A stretch of DNA of 52,371 bases from an uncultured Oscillospiraceae bacterium. GTDB lineage: Bacteria > Bacillota > Clostridia > Oscillospirales > Acutalibacteraceae. The notes beneath the pieces are model-generated. The model saw only the letters and a program-made list of their open reading frames with translations, made no database searches and had not been told where the DNA came from. The stretch spans positions 1-52,371 of the forward strand of contig CASDTR010000058.1 of assembly GCA_949283785.1 (NCBI GenBank). Reading direction: 5' to 3'. The translations under genes were made by a program, and so were the position numbers. Below, in pieces: positions 44,247 to 52,371 of the stretch; within the stretch, counting starts at the first letter, position 1, and each line of letters begins with the position of its first letter.

Positions 44247-47234
44247 ATGAAGAGCTTAAAACACTGTGCGGCAAAAATTTTCGCTGTGCTTCTGGCAGTA
44301 TCTGTCTGTTTTTCAAGCATGATATTTACAACAAGCGCAGCTACCAGCCCCTATCTTTTCTACCTTGTCTATTCCGACCTTCAGATGAACAAGACAAGCG
44401 CCGATCAAAGATACGGAGCTAATTCGAACCATGTCAATTCTCAGCAGCTGACCAACGGAGACAGCTCCAGGGGAATAACCGGAAGCGTAGTTTATCTCGC
44501 TCAAAATGAGCGCGAAGGCTTCCAGATCTATTTCCATGAGCAGACCGAAAGCCGTCCCCTTCGTGTAGAAGTAGGCGAATTCAGAAACGCAGACGGCGAA
44601 CTGCTGGAGAGCTCAATTTACAACGAAGCATATTTCAGGCCCTGGGCAAACGGCGATCAGCTGGGCGAGGCGCTTGTACCCTATCGCGGCGAAACCGTAA
44701 CCACGGTTCTCAATGAAAACAACACCTTCTATGTTGAGCTTATCTCCTCGGAGGATCAAACCCCCGGCAATTACACCTCAACGGTAACTCTTTACGACGG
44801 CGAAGAGGTTCTCGAGAAAAAGCCAATTACGGCCGTAGTATGGAATTTCGCTCTTCCCGAGAGCCACTACGCAACGGCTCTTATGGGTCTTTACAACAGC
44901 GCCTCAGGCTACGGCGAAACCAAGGGCTTCCTGATGCTCAACGGCGTAAGATTCAGCAACTGGACCGATATCGTACCGGAAGATATGGAGCTGGCCGAAA
45001 GCATCATCGAAGGCTGGCAGGAGTGCTTGCTGGAACACGGAATAACGCCCTATGAGCTCCCGAGGTTCCTTATCGATAACGACGAAAAAGCGGCGGAGCT
45101 TGCAATGGCGGATACACGCCGCAAAATGTTCAGCGTCCCAATTACGGGAAGTCTCAGTTCAGCGGCTGTTCAGGAGAAAATTCTCCAGTATAAAAATGTG
45201 GTCAACGGCAACCCCCTTCTTGAGGACAAGGCTTTCTTCTATACCGCAGACGAACCCGCTTGGGGCGAGGGAAGCGACACTTCGGCCTTTGACAACAATA
45301 TTGCCATTTTGGAATCCCTTTGGCCGAACAGCCACAGAATGGTTCCGTTCTATAACTCGACCAATTTCGAGATCATTATGTCAAAGCTCAAGGCCACGAC
45401 AGATGTGCTGTGCTTAAATCAGCAGCTCGTTTTCGAGAGCGACGACGCCTTTAACGAGTATGCTTACGGCGATACATGGCACGTCAAATTAAGGTATCCA
45501 GGTGATATCAGATTCGGTAGCTTTGAGCTCTGGCGCTACGGCAAGAGTCCCGCAGGAGTGTTCCGCCGCATCTTCTTCTGGCAGTCGAGCCTTCTGGAAG
45601 ATAACGGCATGCTCTATTACAACTGCGGATATACCCCCTATGTAAACGGCGAACCCTATAACGTTTGGGATACATATACCCTTCCCGGCGCTTCGGGCAT
45701 CCAGACGGGAAACGGCAACGGCGTATTACTGTACCCCGGTGCTCCTATAGGCGAAGACCCCACTGAGCCTATCGTTTCTCTTCGCCTTAAACAGATTTCA
45801 TCGGGACTTGACGATTACGATTATCTGACACTTGCCAAGGAATTTCTGGGCGAAGACAATCAGGTGCTCAAAAACGCAATTAACAAGGTTTTCGTAAACT
45901 ACGAAAAATACGGTCTTCAGTATATTTTCAGCTCAGAGCCTCACGACAATGTGTCGGTAGACTTTATCGCCTGGGAATGCGCCACCATGAACTCTGCAAG
46001 GATAATGCTTGGCAACGCACTGAGCAACGCGAATACGGAGCATAATTACGGCGACTGGGAACGCGTTGTGGAACCCGACAGCGAACACGACGGTCTCGAA
46101 ATCAGAACCTGTGCTGACTGCTCGGCTCAGGAAAGCCGTCCCGTATCACGCTGCGGCGAAGGCATGCACAGCTATACCTATACCGACAACGGCGACGGAA
46201 CCCATACGGCTGTATGTTCCGTATGCGGATATGAGACAGTTCAGGCACACAATGAGGAAATCCTTCCTGCCGTTGAACCTACCTGTACATCCGAAGGCCT
46301 CACCGAGGGCGCTGTATGCTCCGACTGCGGCGCGGTGATCAAAGCACAGACGGCCGTTGAAAAGCTGCCTCATACTCCAAGTGACTGGTATTATGCCTCA
46401 AACGGCATATTTGAAAAAGAGTGTACGGTCTGCCACAATATTCTTGACGTTCAGAAGGTCGAAATAACCCTTTCCGACGAGAATATCACTCTTACCCGCG
46501 GCGATACGGCACAGCTTAACGCAGAGGCGGCTCCTTTTGCAAAGCTTGTTTTCTCATCCGAAAACAGCGACATTGCGTGCGTAGATTCGCAGGGCAAAAT
46601 CACGGCAAAGTCTGCGGGAGAAACGGCAATTATCGTAAAGGTTGAGGGAACCGATATTCAAAAGGCCTGCAAGGTAACGGTAAATCCCAAAGCCTATACC
46701 GTAACATGGGTCATAGACGGAGTTTCGACAGAGGAACAGATTTATGAAGGCGCAGCTTTGACCGCGCCCGATGTAAAGGATAAACCCGGTTATCAGTTCA
46801 CGGGCTGGACTCCTGCCGTACCCGATAAAATGCCCTCCGAAAATCTTACTTTCACTGCTGTATTCGAGCCTATAACAAATATCACATCTGTTTCCATCGT
46901 TCCCGTAAACGCTTCCGACGAGTTAAGCGGGCAGGTCATCTATCATCAGGTACCCTGGTATATGTCCTGGACCAGCCAATCCGTTGACCTGACAGTTCAA
47001 ACCAACGATAACAGTAAAATTGCATCCGTACATTGGGTATACGCAAACTGGTCCGTAACCGCACCTGAAGCGGATATCCTGAATCCCGACGCAATGACGG
47101 CAACGGTCCGTCCCACCTGGGGACTCAGCGCACGCTCCTGCTGGGTACAGGCCGTGGTGACGGATATTTACGGAAATCAGATCGTTTCCGATCCCGTTAA
47201 GGTGCGCTTCTATAACTGGAGCTGGCAGAAATAA
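44247..47234 (+). CDS. Secreted GH123/DUF4091-type protein with cysteine-pair, Ig-like and InlB-type repeats
   Basis: 995 residues. Signal peptide 1-32 (cut after TTSA-A). Residues 85-590 resemble DUF4091/GH123 proteins: FFYTADEPAWG with the acidic pair D335-E336, then GNGVLLYPGAPIGEDP and SLRLKQISSGLDDYDYL, the family's closing motif. GH123 enzymes are beta-N-acetylgalactosaminidases; activity here is inference. Residues 600-735 have four CxxC pairs (622/625, 657/660, 691/694, 726/729) in HNYGDW/CADC-type repeats. A Big_2 Ig-like domain (736-812), an InlB_B-type repeat (816-874) and an aromatic C-terminal domain follow. There is no LPXTG or membrane anchor. AAAGGAG precedes ATG 44247. Confidence 0.85.
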   Translation: MKSLKHCAAKIFAVLLAVSVCFSSMIFTTSAATSPYLFYLVYSDLQMNKTSADQRYGANSNHVNSQQLTNGDSSRGITGSVVYLAQNEREGFQIYFHEQTESRPLRVEVGEFRNADGELLESSIYNEAYFRPWANGDQLGEALVPYRGETVTTVLNENNTFYVELISSEDQTPGNYTSTVTLYDGEEVLEKKPITAVVWNFALPESHYATALMGLYNSASGYGETKGFLMLNGVRFSNWTDIVPEDMELAESIIEGWQECLLEHGITPYELPRFLIDNDEKAAELAMADTRRKMFSVPITGSLSSAAVQEKILQYKNVVNGNPLLEDKAFFYTADEPAWGEGSDTSAFDNNIAILESLWPNSHRMVPFYNSTNFEIIMSKLKATTDVLCLNQQLVFESDDAFNEYAYGDTWHVKLRYPGDIRFGSFELWRYGKSPAGVFRRIFFWQSSLLEDNGMLYYNCGYTPYVNGEPYNVWDTYTLPGASGIQTGNGNGVLLYPGAPIGEDPTEPIVSLRLKQISSGLDDYDYLTLAKEFLGEDNQVLKNAINKVFVNYEKYGLQYIFSSEPHDNVSVDFIAWECATMNSARIMLGNALSNANTEHNYGDWERVVEPDSEHDGLEIRTCADCSAQESRPVSRCGEGMHSYTYTDNGDGTHTAVCSVCGYETVQAHNEEILPAVEPTCTSEGLTEGAVCSDCGAVIKAQTAVEKLPHTPSDWYYASNGIFEKECTVCHNILDVQKVEITLSDENITLTRGDTAQLNAEAAPFAKLVFSSENSDIACVDSQGKITAKSAGETAIIVKVEGTDIQKACKVTVNPKAYTVTWVIDGVSTEEQIYEGAALTAPDVKDKPGYQFTGWTPAVPDKMPSENLTFTAVFEPITNITSVSIVPVNASDELSGQVIYHQVPWYMSWTSQSVDLTVQTNDNSKIASVHWVYANWSVTAPEADILNPDAMTATVRPTWGLSARSCWVQAVVTDIYGNQIVSDPVKVRFYNWSWQK

Positions 47235-47268
47235 GCCGTTTGAGCAATTGACATAACATAAGTTTACA

Positions 47269-47308
47269 TCAGTCCTCTGCTTTAAATCAGCGGAGGACTG
47301 ATTTTTTT
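47269..47308 (+). terminator. Terminator of the secreted GH123-like gene
   Basis: TCAGTCCTC (47269-47277) pairs with GAGGACTGA (47293-47301), followed by TTTTTTT. Confidence 0.93.
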
Positions 47309-47349
47309 GTATATAAAGCCGCACTGTCACGCTAAAACAAAAACAGGTA

Positions 47350-47378
47350 TTTAAAACTCGGCTCTCACAGGTTATACT
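47350..47378 (+). promoter_or_regulatory. Promoter of the APH-type gene
   Basis: TTTAAA (47350-47355), 17-base spacer, TATACT (47373-47378), about 40 bases before ATG 47425. Confidence 0.5.
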
Positions 47379-47424
47379 ATATCTGTAACGTCACTGATAA
47401 CATAGACCAATAAAGGAGAAAAAC

Positions 47425-48204
47425 ATGCTCTCTCTTCCCCGAAAGATCGCAGAATTTACAAAAGGCAAAAAATACAGGACGGACTGCGTCGGCATGTCCG
47501 ACTCACAGGTGCTCGTCTTTGAGGATATGGTTCTGAAAATACAGGAAAGCTGCGGCGAAACAGAAAATGAAGCTAAAATGATAAAATGGCTTTACGGCAG
47601 ACTTCCCGTCCCTGAGCTCATAGCCCATGAGACCGCCAAAAACACCTCTTTTATCCTCATGTCAAAAATAAAGGGCCATATGCTCTGCGGCTGCGCTTTT
47701 GCAAATGACCCGAAAAAGATAATCTCTTTTTTGGCAGAGGGGCTGAAAATGATGTGGAGTATCGGCACAGAAAGCTGTCCCTGCGACAACACTCTACATT
47801 TAAGACTGGATACCGCAAAATCAAACGTTGAAAAAGGACTGGTGGATACAGAAAACGCCGAACCCGAAACCTTCGGCGACGGCGGCTTCGGCAGTCCCGA
47901 AGAGCTGCTCAAATGGCTCCGTGATAACAAACCCAATGAGGAGCCCGTACTCACCCACGGCGATTATTCACTGGAGAATATATTCGTAAGCGACGGAAAA
48001 ATAAGCGGCTTTATTGACCTGGGAAAAGCAGGCGTCGCTGACAAATGGCAGGATATCGCAATCTGTTACAGAAGCCTTACACATATTTTTGCAGAAGAAT
48101 ACGCAAAAGGTCTGTTCGATCCCGATATGCTTTTTGAAAAGCTTGGAATAGAAAAGGATGAAGAAAAACTAAAGTATTACATACTCCTTGACGAGTTATT
48201 TTAA
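47425..48204 (+). CDS. APH(3')-type aminoglycoside phosphotransferase family protein
   Basis: 259 residues, the normal size of APH(3') enzymes, which phosphorylate the 3'-hydroxyl of kanamycin-like drugs. Visible motifs: the ATP-lobe lysine in VLKIQ, the Brenner-type motif LTHGDYSLENIF with catalytic D180, the metal-binding FIDLGKAGVADKWQD with D198, and the terminal YYILLDELF, all in the APH(3') pattern. It is divergent from clinical enzymes as far as recalled, so true resistance is uncertain. AAAGGAG precedes ATG 47425. It stands alone between a surface protein gene and a gene remnant; no mobile element was seen next to it. Confidence 0.87.
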   Translation: MLSLPRKIAEFTKGKKYRTDCVGMSDSQVLVFEDMVLKIQESCGETENEAKMIKWLYGRLPVPELIAHETAKNTSFILMSKIKGHMLCGCAFANDPKKIISFLAEGLKMMWSIGTESCPCDNTLHLRLDTAKSNVEKGLVDTENAEPETFGDGGFGSPEELLKWLRDNKPNEEPVLTHGDYSLENIFVSDGKISGFIDLGKAGVADKWQDIAICYRSLTHIFAEEYAKGLFDPDMLFEKLGIEKDEEKLKYYILLDELF

Positions 48205-48302
48205 GAAAAATCCCGATTTGCGAAAACATTCTTAAACTGAGTTTAAAAATATATGATTATTTGAGCAAAAACGCTTTTTCGGCTTCTTTGTTTGTGATAT
48301 AA

Positions 48303-48788
48303 TTCAAACCGAAGTTACGCCTCATTCTCGACAAGGCGGGAAGCGTACAGGAAGCTGTAGACCTGCTTTCCGGCTGGGACATGTACGCCTCCGCAAAGGG
48401 CTGTTATGTTTTCCACATTGCCGACTCGGCAGGCAAATGCGCAGTTGTCTCCTATGACGGAGATAAAATGAACGTTACCTACGCTGAGAAGGATTATCAG
48501 TACACCACCAATTTCTTTTTATACGACGTGGATTATGACTACCTTAAAGTGGGAGTTGAGAGATACAGCATCCTTAAAGAAAAAATCGAAGGATCAAAAG
48601 GCGTACTCAGCGAAGAAGAGGCAATGGAACTGCTTTCAGACGTGAGCATGAGCGAAGATGTTCCCGATGAAAGCGGAGCATATATTCCCACACAGTGGTC
48701 GGCTGTGTATAATCTCAGTGAAAAAGAAGTTACAATCTGTGCCGACAGAAACTATGAAAAACCCTACACATTCTCTGTAGAAAAATAA
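48303..48788 (+). pseudogene. C-terminal remnant of a linear amide C-N hydrolase (choloylglycine hydrolase-like)
   Basis: The frame opens just after a stop at 48300-48302 and reads KLRLILDKAGSVQEAVDLL, FHIADSAGKCAVV, TTNFFLYDVD, AMELLSDVS, TQWSAVYNL and YTFSVEK, the C-terminal half of the penicillin/bile-acid amidase-like family. About 190 N-terminal residues, including the catalytic Cys, are missing. The first internal ATG is at 48381. A TATAAT-like sequence just upstream could still drive it, but the product would lack the nucleophile. Treated as a truncated gene. Confidence 0.75.
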
Positions 48789-48850
48789 AAAGAGCCCGAT
48801 GATCCTCTTATATAAAGGCCGCTTCGGGTGATTGAAAAGGACAGTGAAAA

Positions 48851-50218
48851 ATGGAGTTACCTGCTGAATTTCTCGAAAAAATGCAGCTGATTCTCGGCGG
48901 CGAATACGAATTGTTTCTAAAGTCTTATGATGAAAAAAGAAAATCCGCTCTGAGGATAAACACTCTGAAAGGCAATAAAGAAAAGCTTTTTGCCGCTTTG
49001 GGCGAAGAGCTCTCCCCGGTTCCGTGGACCGAAGACGGATTTTTCTATACCGACAAAATGCAGCCGGGAAAAAGTCCCCTTCATGAGGCGGGAGCCTACT
49101 ACATCCAGGAACCCAGCGCCATGATTCCCGCAGAGCTTTTAAAAGCTCTGCCGGGTGAATGCATTCTGGACCTTTGCGCCGCTCCCGGAGGAAAGACAAC
49201 TAAAATCGCCGCAGACATGCAGGGCGAGGGACTCCTTGTGGCAAATGAAATTCATCCGAAAAGAGCCGCCGTACTTTCCTCCAACGTGGAGCGAATGGGC
49301 ATAAAAAACACCGTTGTCACAAACGAAAGCTCCGGCAGGCTCCTAAAAAAATTCCCCGAGTTTTTCGACGGAATTTTAGTTGACGCCCCCTGCTCAGGCG
49401 AGGGGATGTTCAGGAAGGACGAGGAAGCCATAGCCCAGTGGAGCAAGGAAAACGTCTTAAGGTGCGCCGTGCGCCAAAAGGAAATACTGGAAAACGCCGC
49501 AGCAATGCTCCGCAAGGGAGGAAGGCTCGTTTATTCCACATGCACCTTTTCCCCCGAGGAAAACGAAAAAACGGTGATCGGCTTTTTAAATGAGCATCCT
49601 GAATTTTCAATAGAGGAAACAGAGTCTCTCCCCTTTGTTTCTCACGGCAGGCCTGAGCTTGCGGATAACGACCAAAGGGCTGCCTTCACTTTCCGCATAT
49701 GGCCTCATCTGACCCAAGGAGAGGGCCACTTTGCCGCAGTTCTGAGAAAGAACGGCGACAGCGAAAAAGGAAATATATACCGTCAAAGCGTAAAAGCACC
49801 ATGTCCGAAAGAATACGAAAAGCTCTATAAAGCTTTCGCAGATGAATTTCTGATAAATCCTCCAAAGGGAGAAATTTCCGCTTTCGGAGACAATCTCTAC
49901 ATGATGCCTCCCTTTCTCCCATCCCTTGATTCAATAAAAGTACTGCGATTCGGACTTCATCTCGGCACCGTCAAGAAAAACCGTTTTGAGCCGAGCCATG
50001 CCCTTGCAATGGCTTTGAATCCCGACGACTGTCAGTGCGCCCGATTCAATCTCAGCGATAAAGAGATTTTCGCCTATCTGCGCGGCGAAACCATCCCTGC
50101 CGAAAACTTAAAGGGCTGGTGCCTCGTAACCGTCGAGGGATACACCGCAGGCTGGGCGAAGGCGGCGGGAGGAATTCTCAAAAACCATTATCCCAAAGGG
50201 CTCAGAAGAAGCCTTTGA
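48851..50218 (+). CDS. rRNA (cytosine-C5)-methyltransferase, NOP2/Sun (RsmF-like) family
   Basis: 455-residue SAM-dependent RNA m5C methylase. After an N-terminal helical region and a short RRM-like part come DLCAAPGGKTTKIA (SAM motif I), VDAPCSGEGMFRK with the product-releasing Cys, and YSTCTFSPEENEKT with the catalytic Cys. The C-terminal third (about 300-455) is the RsmF-type RNA-binding extension common in Firmicutes. It acts on 16S rRNA in known relatives. The ATG at 48851 has GGACAGTG upstream. The next gene starts 15 bases after its stop, giving an rRNA modification operon. Confidence 0.93.
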   Translation: MELPAEFLEKMQLILGGEYELFLKSYDEKRKSALRINTLKGNKEKLFAALGEELSPVPWTEDGFFYTDKMQPGKSPLHEAGAYYIQEPSAMIPAELLKALPGECILDLCAAPGGKTTKIAADMQGEGLLVANEIHPKRAAVLSSNVERMGIKNTVVTNESSGRLLKKFPEFFDGILVDAPCSGEGMFRKDEEAIAQWSKENVLRCAVRQKEILENAAAMLRKGGRLVYSTCTFSPEENEKTVIGFLNEHPEFSIEETESLPFVSHGRPELADNDQRAAFTFRIWPHLTQGEGHFAAVLRKNGDSEKGNIYRQSVKAPCPKEYEKLYKAFADEFLINPPKGEISAFGDNLYMMPPFLPSLDSIKVLRFGLHLGTVKKNRFEPSHALAMALNPDDCQCARFNLSDKEIFAYLRGETIPAENLKGWCLVTVEGYTAGWAKAAGGILKNHYPKGLRRSL

Positions 50219-50233
50219 GCAAGAGGTAACACC

Positions 50234-51445
50234 ATGGAACAGAAAAAAGCAAACCCAAAGGTCAAAAACGTCAGTCAGTGTCCCTACTGCAAAAAATGCG
50301 GCGGATGCAGCCTTCAAAACATGGACTACGAAAGACAGCTTAAATTTAAGCAGTCCATAGTCAACAGACTTCTCGGCGACTTCGGAAGGGTCGGCAAAAT
50401 CATCGGCATGAAAGACCCCCGCAACTACCGAAACAAGGCTCAGGCATCCTTTGTAAATCTCCACGGAAAACTTTTTTCGGGAGTGTATCAGTCTAAGACA
50501 GGCAAAACCGTACCTGTGGAAAGCTGCATGATACAGGATGAAATTTCCAACAGGATAATTTCCGAAATAACCCGCCTTGCCTCAAGCTTTAAAATCAAGG
50601 CCTATAATCCCGAAACGGAAACGGGAATACTTCGCCACGTCCTCATACGCCGCGCCTTTGCCACAAATGAAATCATGGCGGTAATCGTTCTGCGCGAGGA
50701 CAATTTAAAAAACGAAAAAAGCTTTATTAACGCAATATTGAGCCACTGTCCCGAAATAACCACAATCGTAATAAACATAAGCAAAAGCAGGCGAAAGCTG
50801 GTTTTGGGCAGCGAAAGCCGCACCGTTTACGGAAACGGCACTATCACCGACATATTATGCGGAAAAAAATTCATCATCTCTCCCCGTTCCTTCTATCAGA
50901 TAAATCCCGTTCAGACCCATAAGCTCTATGAAACCGCAATTTCCTTTGCGGGGCTGACAGGGAACGAAACGGTCATAGACGCTTACTGCGGGATAGGCAC
51001 TATCGGCATAGCCGCAAGCTCCGCCGCAAAGCGTGTTATCGGAGCGGATTCCAACACCGACGCCATAGCCGACGCCGAGGAAAACGCAAAGCTCAATAAA
51101 ATCGAAAACATTGAATTTTACCCCTGCGACGCTGGAGATTTCATGGAAGATCTCACATTTTCGGGAGAAAGGGTTGACGTTGTGTTCATGGACCCGCCGA
51201 GAGCGGGAAGCGACAAAAAATTCCTCTCCTGCGCCGTAAAGCTCTCCCCCGAAAAAATCGTATACATTTCCTGCAACCCCGAAACTCAGCGCCGAGACTT
51301 ATTTTTCCTAACAAAGCACGGATACAAGGTCAAAAAAATACGTCCCTTTGATATGTTCCCGTTTACTGCGCACGTTGAGACGGTAGTACTTTTGTCCAAT
51401 CTCAATGCCAAGCAGCATATCGAGGCGGAACTGAATCCGAATTAG
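50234..51445 (+). CDS. 23S rRNA (uracil-C5)-methyltransferase, RlmD-like without TRAM
   Basis: 403 residues. Fe-S cysteines lie in CPYCKKCGGC and VESCM; the SAM motif is DAYCGIGTIG; the catalytic Cys is in YISCNPETQRRD and the base Glu in HVETVVLLSN. It lacks the N-terminal TRAM domain found in its paralogue at 38155. The C-terminal tail NAKQHIEAELNPN resembles the start of a longer extension seen in relatives; after the TAG stop the frame continues IDLTAAKNEDT before a second stop, so the extension seems to have been lost. AGAGGT precedes ATG 50234. Cotranscribed with the RsmF-like gene. Confidence 0.9.
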   Translation: MEQKKANPKVKNVSQCPYCKKCGGCSLQNMDYERQLKFKQSIVNRLLGDFGRVGKIIGMKDPRNYRNKAQASFVNLHGKLFSGVYQSKTGKTVPVESCMIQDEISNRIISEITRLASSFKIKAYNPETETGILRHVLIRRAFATNEIMAVIVLREDNLKNEKSFINAILSHCPEITTIVINISKSRRKLVLGSESRTVYGNGTITDILCGKKFIISPRSFYQINPVQTHKLYETAISFAGLTGNETVIDAYCGIGTIGIAASSAAKRVIGADSNTDAIADAEENAKLNKIENIEFYPCDAGDFMEDLTFSGERVDVVFMDPPRAGSDKKFLSCAVKLSPEKIVYISCNPETQRRDLFFLTKHGYKVKKIRPFDMFPFTAHVETVVLLSNLNAKQHIEAELNPN

Positions 51446-51558
51446 ATTGATTTGACAGCGGCGAAGAATGAAGATACTTAAGCATATCAGTAGGGAAAGC
51501 ACGGTGTGACAGCTGAAAATGTTTTCATAAAAAAATACTGTTCTTTGCGGGCAGATAA

Positions 51559-51599
51559 AAATCACGAGGTCAGGTTTTGTGCGCCTGACCTCGTGATTT
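51559..51599 (-). terminator. Strong terminator of the ABC transporter gene
   Basis: A perfect 16-bp stem, arms 51559-51574 and 51584-51599 (AAATCACGAGGTCAGG and its complement), with a 9-base loop and TTTTTAT on the minus strand. It lies 37 bases past the ABC stop. Confidence 0.93.
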
Positions 51600-51635
51600 G
51601 GTTTACACTGTATTCCCGCACGCATCTGTATACCT

Positions 51636-52371
51636 TTATACGCCGATCGCGTTTCCTGTGTAAAGCTGATAATAACGTCCCTTTTCTGCAATCAGCTCAT
51701 CGTGAGAACCGCGTTCAATAATGCGTCCCTGTTCCAAAACCATGATACAGTCAGAATTTTTTACAGTGGACAGCCGATGCGCAATGACAAAGGTGGTGCG
51801 TCCACACATCAGGCCGTCCATGCCCTTTTGGACCAGCTCCTCCGTTCTGGTGTCAATTGAAGAGGTCGCTTCATCAAGAATCAGCACGGGCGGGTCTGCC
51901 ACTGCGGCGCGGGCAATGGCCAGCAGCTGCCGCTGACCCTGGGAGAGGTTGGCTCCGTCGCCCGTCAATACGGTTTGATAGCCGTCAGGCAGTCGGCGTA
52001 TGAATCCGTCTGCGTTGGCAAGCTTTGCAGCTGCGATGCATTCCTCGTCTGTTGCGTCCAAACGTCCATAGCGGATATTGTCCATCACCGTGCCGGTAAA
52101 CAGATGAGTATCCTGAAGAACCATGCCCAGACTGCGGCGCAGGTCGCCTTTCTTTATTTTATTGATGTTGATTCCGTCATAGCGGATTTTGCCGTCGGCT
52201 ATGTCATAGAAGCGATTGATAAGGTTGGTAATAGTGGTCTTGCCTGCGCCTGTAGAACCGACAAAGGCGATTTTTTGTCCCGGCGTAGCATACATCTTGA
52301 TGTTGTGCAGAACGATCTTATCCTCCTCGTAGCCGAAATCCACATCATCAAATACGATGTCACCCTCCAGC
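51636..52371 (-). CDS. ABC exporter, ATP-binding C-terminal part (cut by window edge)
   Basis: Only the last 244 residues are in the window; the frame is open to the edge. They form a complete ATPase domain: an A-loop region before FGYEEDK, Walker A GSTGAGKTT, Q-loop VLQDTHLF, signature LSQGQRQ, Walker B VLILDEATSSID, and H-loop IAHRLSTV. This type belongs to MdlB/LmrA-like multidrug or lipid exporters whose membrane domain precedes the ATPase, so the missing part should be six membrane helices. Codon use looks more G+C-rich than the genes to the left. It ends at a strong terminator. Confidence 0.92.
   Translation of the reverse strand, partial: LEGDIVFDDVDFGYEEDKIVLHNIKMYATPGQKIAFVGSTGAGKTTITNLINRFYDIADGKIRYDGININKIKKGDLRRSLGMVLQDTHLFTGTVMDNIRYGRLDATDEECIAAAKLANADGFIRRLPDGYQTVLTGDGANLSQGQRQLLAIARAAVADPPVLILDEATSSIDTRTEELVQKGMDGLMCGRTTFVIAHRLSTVKNSDCIMVLEQGRIIERGSHDELIAEKGRYYQLYTGNAIGV

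Overview
The window looks like a chromosome segment of an anaerobic, low-to-moderate G+C Clostridia-type Firmicute, probably a gut or rumen Oscillospirales/Ruminococcaceae relative. The reasons are a single-polypeptide pyruvate:ferredoxin oxidoreductase, strong AGGAGG-type ribosome binding sites, consensus TTGACA/TATAAT promoters, two RlmD-type methylases, BspA-like LRR and TM2 proteins, and GPH-type sugar transporters. The taxonomic placement is inference. No tRNA, rRNA, CRISPR array, intact insertion sequence or phage gene was seen.

Layout. 1-9 kb is housekeeping on the minus strand: the first codons of a gene at the left edge, gap (GAPDH), a plus-strand orphan HATPase-like protein, glmM with a left-handed beta-helix acyltransferase partner, and a large nifJ (PFOR). 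9-11 kb is a four-gene unit built around an ECF sigma factor. Two neighbouring genes encode the same N-terminal module and carry matching promoter-like sequences (GGGACAA, 14 bases, CGTCTTT), so this is probably a self-activating ECF regulon of unknown purpose. It is the best candidate for an undescribed system here. 11-18 kb holds a Trk potassium uptake pair (trkH, trkA), a CNNM/CBS membrane protein, a lipoprotein, a zinc-ribbon protein and a GPH sugar transporter. 18-25 kb is a TetR-linked carbohydrate locus: an EEP-family hydrolase and an FGGY (xylulokinase-like) kinase run one way, and a class III aminotransferase and a two-domain class II aldolase run the other.

25-27.4 kb holds two tandem TM2-domain membrane paralogues and a small YHGS protein. 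27.4-36.4 kb is an operon divergent from an AraC regulator. It has an old yellow enzyme with an Fe-S motif, an SDR, a fumarate-reductase-like flavoprotein, a 2-hydroxyacid dehydrogenase, a TIM-barrel sugar isomerase, and a GPH transporter broken by a 4-base duplication and two in-frame stops. The operon looks like a redox catabolic pathway whose dedicated transporter is decaying. 36.5-39.5 kb carries a COG2509-like flavoprotein and an RlmD-type rRNA methylase.

39.6-48.8 kb is accessory. It contains an A+T-rich unknown gene paired with a BspA-type LRR protein, a DUF1810 protein, a frameshifted LRR remnant, a gene-free stretch with nested hairpins, a HAD-like protein lacking the second motif-I aspartate, a DUF6886-like gene with one nonsense codon, a 995-residue secreted GH123/DUF4091-type protein, an APH(3')-type phosphotransferase, and the C-terminal remnant of a linear amide C-N hydrolase. 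48.8-52.4 kb has an RsmF-type and a second RlmD-type rRNA methylase, then the 3' end of an ABC exporter cut by the window edge.

At least four broken genes lie between 27 and 49 kb, which points to ongoing gene loss in the accessory part. Functions were assigned from motifs read by eye; no database search was run, and family numbers are given from memory.
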